This document shows positions 6,575 to 14,064 of a stretch of DNA of 15,190 bases, piece by piece. The notes below the pieces were generated by a model, which worked only from the letters and a program-made list of their open reading frames with translations, did not search any database and had not been told where the DNA came from. This DNA is from Cenarchaeum sp. SB0662_bin_33 (GTDB taxonomy: Archaea > Thermoproteota > Nitrososphaeria > Nitrososphaerales > Nitrosopumilaceae), in contig VXON01000182.1 of assembly GCA_009840065.1 (NCBI GenBank), forward strand, positions 1-15,190, read 5' to 3'. Each line of letters opens with the position of its first letter. Position 1 is the first letter of the stretch. The position numbers and the translations under genes were made by a program.

Positions 6575-6997
6575 ATGAAACAGGACGATTATATCCAGCT
6601 GCTTGATCGTATACGGGACAGTCTGGATGAACGCTCAGACAAGTCTGCATCCCGTTTTGAGCTGCCCCTGGTAGACGTAATGTGGGAAGGCCAGAGGACA
6701 TTTCTGCGCAACTTTACTGACTTTACAGAGGTGTTCCGGCGGGACCCCAACAAGATACTACAGTATCTATCAAAAGAGTTTGCAGTGCCCGCCGAGAGGT
6801 TGGGGGACAAGGCCATGTTCATAGGAAAGAGGGAGCCCGAAGACTTTACCAGACTGTTTCACATATATTTCAGGGAGTACGTGGAATGTCCCACCTGCAA
6901 GAGTCCCGATACCGGAACAGTCAAGGAGAACCGCATATCATTTTTGATATGCGAGGCATGTGGCGCAAAGTCCACACTCAAGGGCAAGTATGCGTAA
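6575..6997 (+). CDS. eif2b: Translation initiation factor aIF2, beta subunit
   Basis: A 140-residue protein, the usual archaeal length. aIF2 is a GTP-dependent alpha-beta-gamma heterotrimer that delivers initiator Met-tRNA to the small ribosomal subunit; beta binds gamma and tunes tRNA binding. The N-terminal helix (residues 1-20) is the gamma-binding part. The central alpha/beta domain has the family's TFLRNFTDF at 42-50 and DPNKILQYLSKEF at 57-69. The C-terminal zinc ribbon uses C105-x2-C108 and C126-x2-C129. The stop codon overlaps the ATG of the DUF424 gene by one base (TAATG), so translation of the two is likely coupled. Confidence 0.95.
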   Translation: MKQDDYIQLLDRIRDSLDERSDKSASRFELPLVDVMWEGQRTFLRNFTDFTEVFRRDPNKILQYLSKEFAVPAERLGDKAMFIGKREPEDFTRLFHIYFREYVECPTCKSPDTGTVKENRISFLICEACGAKSTLKGKYA

Positions 6998-7290
6998 TGT
7001 TCTCTGTAAAGACCACCGCATACAACAACAGCATCATGCTAAACATCTGTGATGAAGAAATACTAGGTCGCAGCATAAGCGATGGTTCCCTCTCAATAAG
7101 CATAAGGTCCAGTTATTACGGCGGTCGCATAGTAGATGAGGCAGAGGCCAGGACGCTCCTCAAGGGGTCGGACATAATCAACATGGCCGGCGAGCGTACC
7201 GTATCACTCTCAACGGATTTGGGGCTGGGCTCGCTTACAGGTGTTCGAAAGATATCGGATGTGCCCTTTCTGATAGTATTTCGGATGTAA
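6997..7290 (+). CDS. DUF424 family protein
   Basis: A 97-residue protein matching the archaeal DUF424 family in length and pattern: an N-terminal strand, then C18-D-E-E-I-L-G (family pattern D-x-x-L/I-G), a strand ending in S-x-Y-Y-G-G with V46-D, and a segment with N62-x-x-G-E before the last strands. The frame is open upstream inside aIF2-beta, but family similarity starts at this Met, whose A is the last base of the aIF2-beta stop. Position after a translation initiation factor suggests a translation-linked role, but no biochemical function is established to my knowledge. The last codons are close to the RIO1 promoter. Confidence 0.8.
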   Translation: MFSVKTTAYNNSIMLNICDEEILGRSISDGSLSISIRSSYYGGRIVDEAEARTLLKGSDIINMAGERTVSLSTDLGLGSLTGVRKISDVPFLIVFRM

Positions 7291-7300
7291 TATAGGCGCA

Positions 7301-7308
7301 TTTTTAAG
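7301..7308 (+). promoter_or_regulatory. TATA-like box for the RIO1-KH-Top6 cluster
   Basis: TTTTTAAG lies 26-33 nt ahead of the ATG at 7334, within the 43-nt gap after DUF424. The same T-run could help end the upstream transcript. Confidence 0.45.
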
Positions 7309-7333
7309 CCCAAATACATATCATAACTAGTGA

Positions 7334-8113
7334 ATGAATAACTACATTGATTCAAAGATGCGGGCACGCATAAATCAAAAACTCACAAAGGATACGCATA
7401 CGGCACTGCAGGACGGCTTCAAGGGAAGAAAGACCGTAAACGAGGTATTGGACAAGCCAACCGTCATGACGCTGCACAAGATGATAACCAGCGGCACCAT
7501 ATCCCGGGTGGATGGTTCGGTAGGTGCGGGCAAGGAGTCCCTCTTGTTTCTTGGCGCGGATACCACCGATGCGAATGTGGCTCTCAAGATATACTTGGTG
7601 AGCACATCAAATTTTAAGAGGCGCGTCAGGTATATACAGGGAGATCCGCGCTTCTCAAAGTTTCGCAAGAGTACCAGAGGTATAGTGTACCTGTGGGCGC
7701 AGAAGGAGTTCAAAAACCTCACAGTTGCGGCCCAGATTGGTGTCCGGGTGCCAAGCCCCATACGCGTCCTGAACAACGTACTAGTTATGGAGTTTATAGG
7801 TGACAATGGCAGGCCGGCACCCACTCTTCTGAGTTGTGCTGTAGATGACAACGACTATGCAGAGACCATAGAGATGATACGGCAGTTATATGTAAGTGGG
7901 GGCCTCATACACGGAGACTTGTCAGAGTACAACATATTCAAGACAAAGGAGGGGTTGGTGCTGTTTGACCTAGGTTCCGCAGTGGACCGGCGCCATCCAT
8001 CGGCAGTGTCGTTTCTGCATAGAGACATTAATAATATAAACAGATTTTTTGTAAAACGAGGAGTGTTGACAAGAAAAATTTCCAGCATATTGGACGAGAT
8101 GAATGTATCATGA
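7334..8113 (+). CDS. rio1: RIO1-type atypical protein kinase/ATPase
   Basis: A 259-residue RIO-family kinase, close to the size of archaeal Rio1 proteins. Rio1 acts late in small-ribosomal-subunit maturation. Features in order: winged-helix-like N-terminus (residues 1-55), the P-loop SVGAGKES 62-69, the ATP-anchoring K85 in ALKIY, E124 in WAQKEF, hinge VMEFIGDNG 151-159, catalytic loop H193-G-D195-L-S-E-Y-N200, and the metal-binding D212-L-G-S. The last differs from the usual D-x-G/S-Q by having Ser in place of Gln. HPSAVSFLHRDI 221-232 fits the family's HP-A--FL-RD stretch. A TATA-like box supports the start. The gene overlaps the KH gene by 4 nt (ATGA), fitting the joint role of both products in ribosome biogenesis. 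Confidence 0.93.
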   Translation: MNNYIDSKMRARINQKLTKDTHTALQDGFKGRKTVNEVLDKPTVMTLHKMITSGTISRVDGSVGAGKESLLFLGADTTDANVALKIYLVSTSNFKRRVRYIQGDPRFSKFRKSTRGIVYLWAQKEFKNLTVAAQIGVRVPSPIRVLNNVLVMEFIGDNGRPAPTLLSCAVDDNDYAETIEMIRQLYVSGGLIHGDLSEYNIFKTKEGLVLFDLGSAVDRRHPSAVSFLHRDINNINRFFVKRGVLTRKISSILDEMNVS

Positions 8114-8682
8114 TGTTTGCAAAAACCATAACGGTGCCAAGCGACCGCATAGGTGTCATAATAGGAAAAGCGGGAGGCACAAAGAGGGCCATAGAGGAGT
8201 CATGCGGTGTCAGTGTCACTATAAACAGCCAGACCGGAGAGGTGAATATAGAGTCCGCATCAGATGATGTAATGAGTGTGCAGCCCTTCAAGGCCACAAA
8301 CATTGTATTGGCCATGGCAAGAGGCTTCTCTGTGTCCAACGCCATGCTGCTAATGGATGACTCATACAGACTGCATGTGATAAACCTCCAAGAGTATGTG
8401 GGAAAGTCCAGCGGTGCCTTGGGAAGAATTAGGGGTAGGGTAATCGGCGAGAATGGGCGCGCCCGTCGCAATCTCGAGCAGCTAGGACAGAGTCGAATAT
8501 CAGTCTATGGCAAAACTGTATCAATAATAGCCAAGGAGGATAGGATGCGTACTGTGATAGCAGCCATTCACTCCATACTGTCGGGCAGCATGCATGCGGC
8601 CGCGTACGTCAAGTTGGAGGCGGCCAACCGTCAGAGCCGCCTAGACAGAATGGTACTATGGGAGGGACAGAGTGTCAGCTGA
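8110..8682 (+). CDS. KH-domain RNA-binding protein, Pno1/Dim2 type
   Basis: A 190-residue protein with two KH-like modules. The first carries G19-K-A-G22 inside VIIGKAGGTKR; the second has G113-E-N-G116 inside RVIGENGRARRN, both GxxG RNA-binding loops. Order, spacing and size match the archaeal homologue of eukaryotic Pno1/Dim2, which binds the 3' region of small-subunit rRNA and helps position the Nob1 nuclease. The second KH motif, with RGRVIG and the Arg-rich helix, is the hallmark. Two adjacent ATG codons (8110 and 8113) are possible starts; both overlap the RIO1 stop. The 3' end overlaps the Top6B start by 11 nt and includes the latter's Shine-Dalgarno sequence. Confidence 0.9.
   Translation: MMFAKTITVPSDRIGVIIGKAGGTKRAIEESCGVSVTINSQTGEVNIESASDDVMSVQPFKATNIVLAMARGFSVSNAMLLMDDSYRLHVINLQEYVGKSSGALGRIRGRVIGENGRARRNLEQLGQSRISVYGKTVSIIAKEDRMRTVIAAIHSILSGSMHAAAYVKLEAANRQSRLDRMVLWEGQSVS
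8661..8667 (+). promoter_or_regulatory. Shine-Dalgarno site for the GTG start of top6B
   Basis: GGAGGGA, inside the end of the KH gene, ends 4 nt before the GTG at 8672. It is the best Shine-Dalgarno match in the window and supports the GTG as the genuine start. Confidence 0.6.
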
Positions 8683-10495
8683 GAGATTCAACCAGATATC
8701 CCCTAGTGAGTTCTTTTACAGGAATAGGGACCTGGCAGGATTCAGCAATCCCACGCGTTCACTATACACGGCAGTACGGGAGTTTGTCGAGAACTCGCTG
8801 GACGCATGCGATCAGAAGGGAATACTGCCGGATGTAAAACTGGTCATACGGGCAGAGGACGATACAAAGCAGGACCCACGTACGTATACCCTAACTGTAC
8901 ACGACAACGGGCCCGGCATAGCCGAAGAGCATGTACCATTGGCATTTGGTACTGTCCTGTATGGCTCAAAGTTTGGCCTAAAGCAGGCCCGGGGCATGTT
9001 TGGCCTTGGCGCCACAATGGCGATACTGTACGGTCAGATAACCACCAACAAGCCAGTCAAGGTGTATAGCAGTACGGATGGTGATGTTGCACACAGTTTT
9101 GAGATATTACTAGATATACAAAAGAATAAACCCGTAATACAGAAAAAGTCCAAAAAGAAGGTAAAAAAAAGAGGACTTGTGGTCAGCATCAGTCTGGAGG
9201 GGGACTACTCAAAGGCCGGCTCAAAGATTCGGGACTATGTGTACCAGACATCACTGATAACCCCTTACGCCAGCATTACGTTTGAAGACCCAAAGGACAA
9301 CAAGTTCGTATATAAGCGCATACTAAAGACAATGCCCGAACCACCCACAATAATAAATCCGCATCCGCATGGCGTTGATGTTGAGACCATACGCCGCATG
9401 ATTGTACAGTCTAGGAGGGATAACATATCCACATATGCAGATGCAGTTCCCCTGCTGCACAAGGCACTAAGGCTAAAGGAGGAAGACCCATCACATGACG
9501 CCATATCAGAGAGGGCATCTAGGCGGTGGGGAAGACTCAAGCCGGAGGTAAGAACCGCCGTTGCCATTACGGATGCATTAAAGTGCAATAGAGCATACCT
9601 ACAGGATATAACCATAGAGGACATAGACTTGGATGCAGGCATGATACACTACTATGACAATAACGTATCGCAGAGCAGGACCGCCCCGCTGCAGGGCGAT
9701 GGGATATTTTACAGTCACATAAAGAACCTGGTTGCGGGTGAGCAACTGCACTCTTTTCTGACAGACAGGTTTCAGAGAATCGGTCCAAAGACTGCCCAGA
9801 ATTTCATAAAATTTGCGGGATTCAAGTCCGAACAGCACATAGGACTACTGGATAATAAGGACCTGGTAAAATTAAGCGACTCGCTGCAGACCTATGAGGA
9901 CTTTTTGGCGCCGAACCCATCGTGTCTGGCACCGCTAGGGGAGAGCCCGCTGGAGCAGGGAATGAAGAAGTTCTTTGAGCCGGACTTTTTGGAGGTTATA
10001 CAGAGGGGGGCGTCGGCATACTCTGGCTTTCCGTTTATAATAGAGATGGGTATTGCATATGGCGGGGAGATTCAAAGCCGGGGAATCAAGACATACAGGT
10101 TTGCCAACCGCATACCGCTTCTATATGACGAGGGCAGCGATGTCGTCCTAAAGGTGGTAAACGACATAGACTGGGGCCGCTACAAGGTAAAGCATGATGC
10201 CCCCATGGTCATAGCCTCGCACGTATGCTCTACACGAATACCATACAAGACCGTGGGCAAGGAGAATGTGGCCGACAGGCCCGAGATAGAGCGCGAGTTG
10301 AAGCTGGCTGTACAGTTTCTGGCAAGAAGGTTGTCATCATATATGTCTAGACGGGGCAAGGCCGAGGAGGCTAAAAAGAGGGCAAACCTATATGCAAAGT
10401 ATATACCTCTGATATCACAATTCTGCACCGAGCTGGCAGGCCGCAAGGTTGAGCCCAAATACACACAGATGCTAAGGGTGGGAGATAATGTCTAA
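8672..10495 (+). CDS. top6B: DNA topoisomerase VI subunit B
   Basis: A 607-residue ATPase subunit of the type IIB topoisomerase that relaxes and decatenates DNA together with Top6A. The GHKL (Bergerat) fold is clear: REFVENSLDA with E40 and N41, VHDNGPGI with D78 and the glycines, the ATP lid GMFGLGA 108-114, and a Lys-rich loop at 158-167 before the last strand of the ATPase domain. HPHG at 231-234 opens the H2TH region, and FQRIGPKTAQNF begins another helical segment. The transducer domain at the C-terminal half has NRIPLLYD and VVNDIDW. Length sits within the range of Top6B proteins. It starts with GTG after a strong Shine-Dalgarno site and overlaps top6A by 8 nt, so the two subunits should be made together. 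Confidence 0.95.
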   Translation: MSAERFNQISPSEFFYRNRDLAGFSNPTRSLYTAVREFVENSLDACDQKGILPDVKLVIRAEDDTKQDPRTYTLTVHDNGPGIAEEHVPLAFGTVLYGSKFGLKQARGMFGLGATMAILYGQITTNKPVKVYSSTDGDVAHSFEILLDIQKNKPVIQKKSKKKVKKRGLVVSISLEGDYSKAGSKIRDYVYQTSLITPYASITFEDPKDNKFVYKRILKTMPEPPTIINPHPHGVDVETIRRMIVQSRRDNISTYADAVPLLHKALRLKEEDPSHDAISERASRRWGRLKPEVRTAVAITDALKCNRAYLQDITIEDIDLDAGMIHYYDNNVSQSRTAPLQGDGIFYSHIKNLVAGEQLHSFLTDRFQRIGPKTAQNFIKFAGFKSEQHIGLLDNKDLVKLSDSLQTYEDFLAPNPSCLAPLGESPLEQGMKKFFEPDFLEVIQRGASAYSGFPFIIEMGIAYGGEIQSRGIKTYRFANRIPLLYDEGSDVVLKVVNDIDWGRYKVKHDAPMVIASHVCSTRIPYKTVGKENVADRPEIERELKLAVQFLARRLSSYMSRRGKAEEAKKRANLYAKYIPLISQFCTELAGRKVEPKYTQMLRVGDNV

Positions 10496-11573
10496 GAGTA
10501 GAGCAGAAAAGAAGCAGAAAGAGATGCTGGAGATACTAAAAAAGCATGGTTCCCGGGTATATGATGAGCTGAACCATGGAAGCTTTCCTGTCTTTGATGT
10601 TCCTAGTAGGTCCGTGAGCAACATTGTATATGATGAAAAGTTGCGCCAATACATACTAGGGGATTCATCCGCACAGCGAAGCTCAAAGAATACGGCGCAG
10701 GTGCGCTCATTTACACAACTGATGTGGCTGGCATTCTTTGCCAACAGACTCACCCAGGAGAAAAAGTCATCCACTCTCAGGGATGTCTATTACTCATCGC
10801 AGGCATTTGCAGTGGATTTCAAGAATCAGGCAGAGTCAAATGGAATAATAGAGGATTTAGAGGCCGTACTCACAAAGCCGCGGGAGGATATGCACATATT
10901 TCCCGAGGAGCGCAGCTCGATATTTGGTGATTTGGACATTGAGTATACGGTTCCGGGGTATGAGGGCAAAAGGATGAATCTGGCAAACCATCCAGACGGA
11001 TATGCCATAGGGCCCAGTCTCACCAGCGCCGAGCTGGTGGATACCAGCGCCGAGCTGGTGATCGCCATAGAGAAGGGCGGCCTGTTTACCCGCTTTGTAG
11101 AAGAGCAGGTAGACAAAAAATTCAAGTCCATAATTGTAGATACGGGCGGGCAGGCTGCCCGTTCCACACGCACACTGCTAAAGAGGTTACATGATGAGCT
11201 GTCCCTGCCGGTCATAATACTGACGGATGGGGATGTGTACGGTGAACATATAGCCATGGTCATAAAGTCAGGTTCGGCCAATGCAGCCCACCTGCGTGAG
11301 CTGACCGTGCCGGATGCCAAGTGGGTAGGAGTCTGGGCTACGGATATTGAAAGGTTTGAGCTGCCCACAATACCCATGACCGAGTCTGATATCAAGCGAT
11401 GCCAGGACTTGAAGAAGGACCCCCGATACTCTCACGGCATATGGAGAAAGGAGCTGGATACATTTCTAAAGATAAAGCGCAAGGCCGAACTGGAGGCATT
11501 CTCCAAGTATGGTTTAACCAACATAACAGACAGGTATCTGCCTCAAAAGATAGAGCTGGCCCGCAGCTTATAG
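10488..11573 (+). CDS. top6A: DNA topoisomerase VI subunit A (Spo11 homologue)
   Basis: A 361-residue DNA-cleaving subunit. Like Spo11, it makes a double-strand break through a covalent tyrosyl bond. The winged-helix (CAP) domain has T96-L-R-D-V-Y-Y; by alignment with Spo11 the second Tyr (Y102) should be catalytic. The Toprim domain has E195 in IEKGG and D247-G-D249 in LTDGDVYGEH for metal binding. Residues 179-191 read TSAELVDTSAELV, an in-frame repeat of a 7-residue unit encoded by identical DNA over 18 bp, just before the first Toprim strand. The start overlaps the end of top6B, with a GGAG at 10481-10484 upstream. The 3' end overlaps the convergent Hsp20-like gene by 6 nt. Confidence 0.95.
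   Translation: MSKSRAEKKQKEMLEILKKHGSRVYDELNHGSFPVFDVPSRSVSNIVYDEKLRQYILGDSSAQRSSKNTAQVRSFTQLMWLAFFANRLTQEKKSSTLRDVYYSSQAFAVDFKNQAESNGIIEDLEAVLTKPREDMHIFPEERSSIFGDLDIEYTVPGYEGKRMNLANHPDGYAIGPSLTSAELVDTSAELVIAIEKGGLFTRFVEEQVDKKFKSIIVDTGGQAARSTRTLLKRLHDELSLPVIILTDGDVYGEHIAMVIKSGSANAAHLRELTVPDAKWVGVWATDIERFELPTIPMTESDIKRCQDLKKDPRYSHGIWRKELDTFLKIKRKAELEAFSKYGLTNITDRYLPQKIELARSL
11022..11060 (+). repeat. Tandem 21-bp in-frame duplication within top6A
   Basis: The 21-bp unit at 11022-11042 (ACCAGCGCCGAGCTGGTG plus GAT) is followed at once by an identical 18-bp partial copy at 11043-11060. The copies keep the reading frame and duplicate T-S-A-E-L-V. Perfect DNA identity, including synonymous sites, suggests recent slippage or selection against drift. 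Confidence 0.75.
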
Positions 11574-12026
11574 TTGGGATATTCGGAGAGTCAGAACACC
11601 GTTTCTATACTTAAAGTCGGAGAGCTCCATTCTGTCTGCACCGGTTATGGGCACTTGGCGCCCAAAGCCACCACTGCCGCGAATATACAGGACACCATCT
11701 ACTAGTCGTACATTTATTTTTTCTACGGGGCCCGGCACCTCGGCCACAAATACAAAGCCATCATTATCTTTTATCAAGTCATACATCCAGTTTTTGCTCT
11801 CTGGTTCCCGCGCCACAAACTTGGTCTGCTGGCTCATTATGAACTTTTTAAGAATTCGTGCCCAGAATATCATCGTAATGGCTGCCGCTCCAATCAGTAT
11901 AAACGCCACATAGTTGTTGTCGCGCTGTGAGGACATCATGTATAGTACAATCAGAAATACTACAATGACTATTGGTACAACCTGGCGTACCGTCTTTTCA
12001 TTATAGGAGCTCTTGTAGGTTGACAT
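11568..12026 (-). CDS. Membrane-anchored Hsp20/alpha-crystallin-like protein
   Basis: A 152-residue protein. Residues 15-31 and 39-57 are two hydrophobic helices separated by a short polar loop, so both ends should lie on the same side of the membrane, probably the cytoplasm given the Lys/Arg after helix 2. Residues 80-150 form a beta-rich domain resembling alpha-crystallin: YDLIKDNDGFVFVAEVPG (A-x-x-x-P-G signature), VRLVDGVLYIRG, and a closing GVLTLRI, the usual G-V-L-x-x-x-I/V. It lacks the flexible N-terminus and C-terminal I-x-I tail of free small heat shock proteins. A role in guarding membrane proteins is inferred. A TATA-like box is centred 26 nt upstream. It is tail-to-tail with top6A. 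Confidence 0.75.
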   Translation of the reverse strand: MSTYKSSYNEKTVRQVVPIVIVVFLIVLYMMSSQRDNNYVAFILIGAAAITMIFWARILKKFIMSQQTKFVAREPESKNWMYDLIKDNDGFVFVAEVPGPVEKINVRLVDGVLYIRGSGGFGRQVPITGADRMELSDFKYRNGVLTLRISQL

Positions 12027-12046
12027 TACTACTGTGTAGCATCATT

Positions 12047-12058
12047 CCAAATATGATA
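12047..12058 (-). promoter_or_regulatory. TATA-like box for the Hsp20-like gene
   Basis: The minus strand reads TATCATATTTGG, centred about 26 nt ahead of the ATG at 12026, again suggesting a leaderless mRNA. Confidence 0.4.
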
Positions 12059-12120
12059 GTTGCGCTGCCGCTCCAGATGTACAGTATTGAGTAAAATTGT
12101 GTAGGTTTGATCAAAAGGAC

Positions 12121-12130
12121 CATTAATTAA
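12121..12130 (+). promoter_or_regulatory. Possible TATA-like box for the GalT-like gene
   Basis: CATTAATTAA would start transcription near 12150 and leave a leader of about 55 nt. That fits the GGAG Shine-Dalgarno sequence at 12195-12198, 6 nt before the ATG at 12205. No better box lies at the leaderless distance. Confidence 0.3.
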
Positions 12131-12204
12131 CATGCGAGCATTAGAAGTACAGTAGCACACTCCAAGAAAGACTTTTGAAGACAGATAATATTTAGGAGTA
12201 GTAT

Positions 12205-13173
12205 ATGAGAATGCTAAGAACTAATCATATAGGTAACAAGTTTAGCATAGTACGACCCAAAATTAATAGTTCAGATGGCATGGACCGCCAAGAGTCACCA
12301 GCGCTATCCATGGTGTTTCATAATGGCGTACTACAGATTATAGATGGGGAGCACAAGTCTGACGGCTGGGCAATAGAAATTTTTGAGAGTCGGACACCCA
12401 TAGTGAGTACGGATGCCGACCTGTATTATCAGAGAAAACCATGGTTTGGGGAACCAGCCTATGGATATCACAACATTCTGGTAGCCACAGTTGAGAAGAC
12501 TCCCGATATGCAGGAGTATGAGCGCTGGGCAAACCTTCTGGTGGCAGTACAGGACAGAATGAGGTGGCTGTATGATCAGCCAAAGATAGGATATGTGATG
12601 GTATTTGCAGACATGAAGCCATCAGACATACGAGAACCCCACCTTCAACTGGTTACACTACCCTCAATTCCACCAATCATAGAGACCGAGGTCAGGACAA
12701 GCTACGCTGCAAAGAAGAAGATGGGCTTATGCCCCATCTGCCAGATAATAGATGGGGACTCTGGGGCAGAGAGGCGTATACTTGTATCAAATAATTTTAT
12801 AGCAATAGCCCCGTGGCCGGCCTCCAGATCCTACGAGTTTTGGATAATTCCTCGAAAACACAGTATTAGCTTTACCAAAATGACACAGGCGGATCTGCAT
12901 GATCTTGGTATGATGATGAGATCCACATTAGGCGGCCTAGTCAAGACACTGCAGGATACCGGCTTTAGCTTGGTGTTTCACCTATCATCCGAGAAGAAGA
13001 AGGCGTTTCGTCTGCACTGGCATATAGAGGTGTATCCACATACTGCGGGCAACACGGGTATGGATAGGGGGTTTGGGGTATCCCTGTGTGATGTCTCACC
13101 TGAGGATGCCGCCAAGGATTTATCTGTAGCCAGCAGGCTTGAGTGGGCCAATGCAGTGGGGGTTAACTTATAG
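12205..13173 (+). CDS. GalT-like nucleotidylyl transferase (HIT superfamily)
   Basis: A 322-residue protein with the two-half architecture of galactose-1-phosphate uridylyltransferase. Residues 85-160 match the first half: E144-P-H146-L-Q148 sits where GalT has H-P-H-x-Q, so the nucleophilic His and the Gln are kept but the first His, normally a zinc ligand, is Glu. C176-P-I-C179 occurs in the linker. The second half has APWPASRSYEFWIIPRKH (202-219), a strong family motif, and H271-W-H273-I-E-V. The reaction is probably transfer of a nucleotidyl group between sugar phosphates or a related diphosphate; the exact substrate cannot be read from sequence. The N-terminal 60 residues are poorly conserved by eye. 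The start has a good Shine-Dalgarno site. A membrane protein gene follows. Confidence 0.75.
   Translation: MRMLRTNHIGNKFSIVRPKINSSDGMDRQESPALSMVFHNGVLQIIDGEHKSDGWAIEIFESRTPIVSTDADLYYQRKPWFGEPAYGYHNILVATVEKTPDMQEYERWANLLVAVQDRMRWLYDQPKIGYVMVFADMKPSDIREPHLQLVTLPSIPPIIETEVRTSYAAKKKMGLCPICQIIDGDSGAERRILVSNNFIAIAPWPASRSYEFWIIPRKHSISFTKMTQADLHDLGMMMRSTLGGLVKTLQDTGFSLVFHLSSEKKKAFRLHWHIEVYPHTAGNTGMDRGFGVSLCDVSPEDAAKDLSVASRLEWANAVGVNL
13163..13173 (+). promoter_or_regulatory. Possible TATA-like box for the four-helix membrane protein
   Basis: TTAACTTATAG overlaps the end of the GalT-like gene and is centred about 28 nt ahead of the ATG at 13196. It may allow independent transcription of the downstream gene. 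Confidence 0.3.
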
Positions 13174-13195
13174 TGCTGACTCAAATACAAAAATC

Positions 13196-13636
13196 ATGGG
13201 TATTGAAAAGTGGATAGCCGCCGCTAGCATAGGACTCTTTGCCATGTTCGTGGCCGAGATGGTATCAATATATAGTTACATGCAGCAGGCCCCCGAGGAT
13301 ATGGAGTTTGGCATAATATTTGAGCCGGACCCAAAGATACTACAGTTCATATCCATAGGAGCCGCCCCCGCATCCATAATGGCGGCAGTGTCGTTCATAC
13401 TATCCAAGAGGTATGGTTCACGACAGATAGGATTCATGATTATGACTGGTGGGTCCATTCTATTGGCCGGCATGGCATACTGTTCCACGTATCAGGAAGG
13501 GATACACTCCGTATACCTAACTACGGCTACCGAGATAGCACCACCGCTCTTCATGATAGTTGCAGTACCAGTCATAATATTTGGAGCAATTCTGCTCCGT
13601 ACAAAGCCCCACAAGCCCAAGAGGGACTATGTGTGA
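13196..13636 (+). CDS. Four-helix membrane protein, unknown function
   Basis: A 146-residue hydrophobic protein I do not recognise. Four predicted transmembrane segments lie at about residues 6-28, 49-69, 78-96 and 116-134. An acidic loop with QQAPEDMEFG follows helix 1, and the C-terminal tail is strongly basic (RTKPHKPKRD), so the tail should be cytoplasmic. With an even number of helices the N-terminus should also be inside. The frame is open upstream to 13139 inside the GalT-like gene, but the ATG at 13196 gives a normal start for helix 1 and has a TATA-like box at the right distance. The 3' end overlaps the convergent acetyltransferase gene by 10 nt. A role in the envelope is only a guess. 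Confidence 0.7.
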   Translation: MGIEKWIAAASIGLFAMFVAEMVSIYSYMQQAPEDMEFGIIFEPDPKILQFISIGAAPASIMAAVSFILSKRYGSRQIGFMIMTGGSILLAGMAYCSTYQEGIHSVYLTTATEIAPPLFMIVAVPVIIFGAILLRTKPHKPKRDYV

Positions 13637-14064
13637 TCAATCCTCATGGATATACCGTTGTGCTTAAAGCCCAGCCGCCCATAAAAACCGGCAACATCAT
13701 TGGTACAATCTAATGTAGTCTTGTAACAACCCTTCCGGATGGCAATATCCAGGAGATACTGGATTAGGAGACTCCCCACATTCTGTCTCTGAAACTTGGT
13801 ATTTACAGATACATCCTCTATATGGCCCGCGCGGCCGCCATCGTGTATGAATTTGCGCTCCAAAATCAGTGAGGCCGTCCCCACAATACGGCCACCTGCT
13901 ACGGCAACCGCCACTATTCTGTTGGGATCGTCGCTTATCTCATCGTATATGCTGCGGCACATATTGTACGTCATATGACTAGCGGGGCGCAGGGCCTCTA
14001 GGGCCTCTAGAAAACCATTTTTTATATCCTCATCTACAAGATTACGAACCGTTATCTCGTTCAT
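13627..14064 (-). CDS. GNAT acetyltransferase, GNA1-like (glucosamine-6-phosphate N-acetyltransferase)
   Basis: A 145-residue GNAT-fold protein. Residues 62-135 read like eukaryotic Gna1: G-T-A-S-L-I-x-E-R-K-F-I-H, then G80-H-I-E-D84, K-G-C-Y-K 111-115 with L-D-C, and G-F-Y-G-R-L-G-F 126-133. The GHIED and GCYK motifs are distinctive of glucosamine-6-phosphate acetyltransferases among GNATs. This enzyme makes GlcNAc-6-phosphate for UDP-GlcNAc. The acetyl-CoA loop is Q92-R-Q-N95-V-G97, where the first Gly of Q-x-x-G-x-G is Asn. The start is the ATG at 14064, overlapping the upstream stop (TGATG) with AGGTGAT 5 nt before it. A TTG at 14067 is a weaker alternative. The pairing with a sugar nucleotidyltransferase supports an amino-sugar role. 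Confidence 0.8.
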   Translation of the reverse strand: MNEITVRNLVDEDIKNGFLEALEALRPASHMTYNMCRSIYDEISDDPNRIVAVAVAGGRIVGTASLILERKFIHDGGRAGHIEDVSVNTKFQRQNVGSLLIQYLLDIAIRKGCYKTTLDCTNDVAGFYGRLGFKHNGISMRIDHT

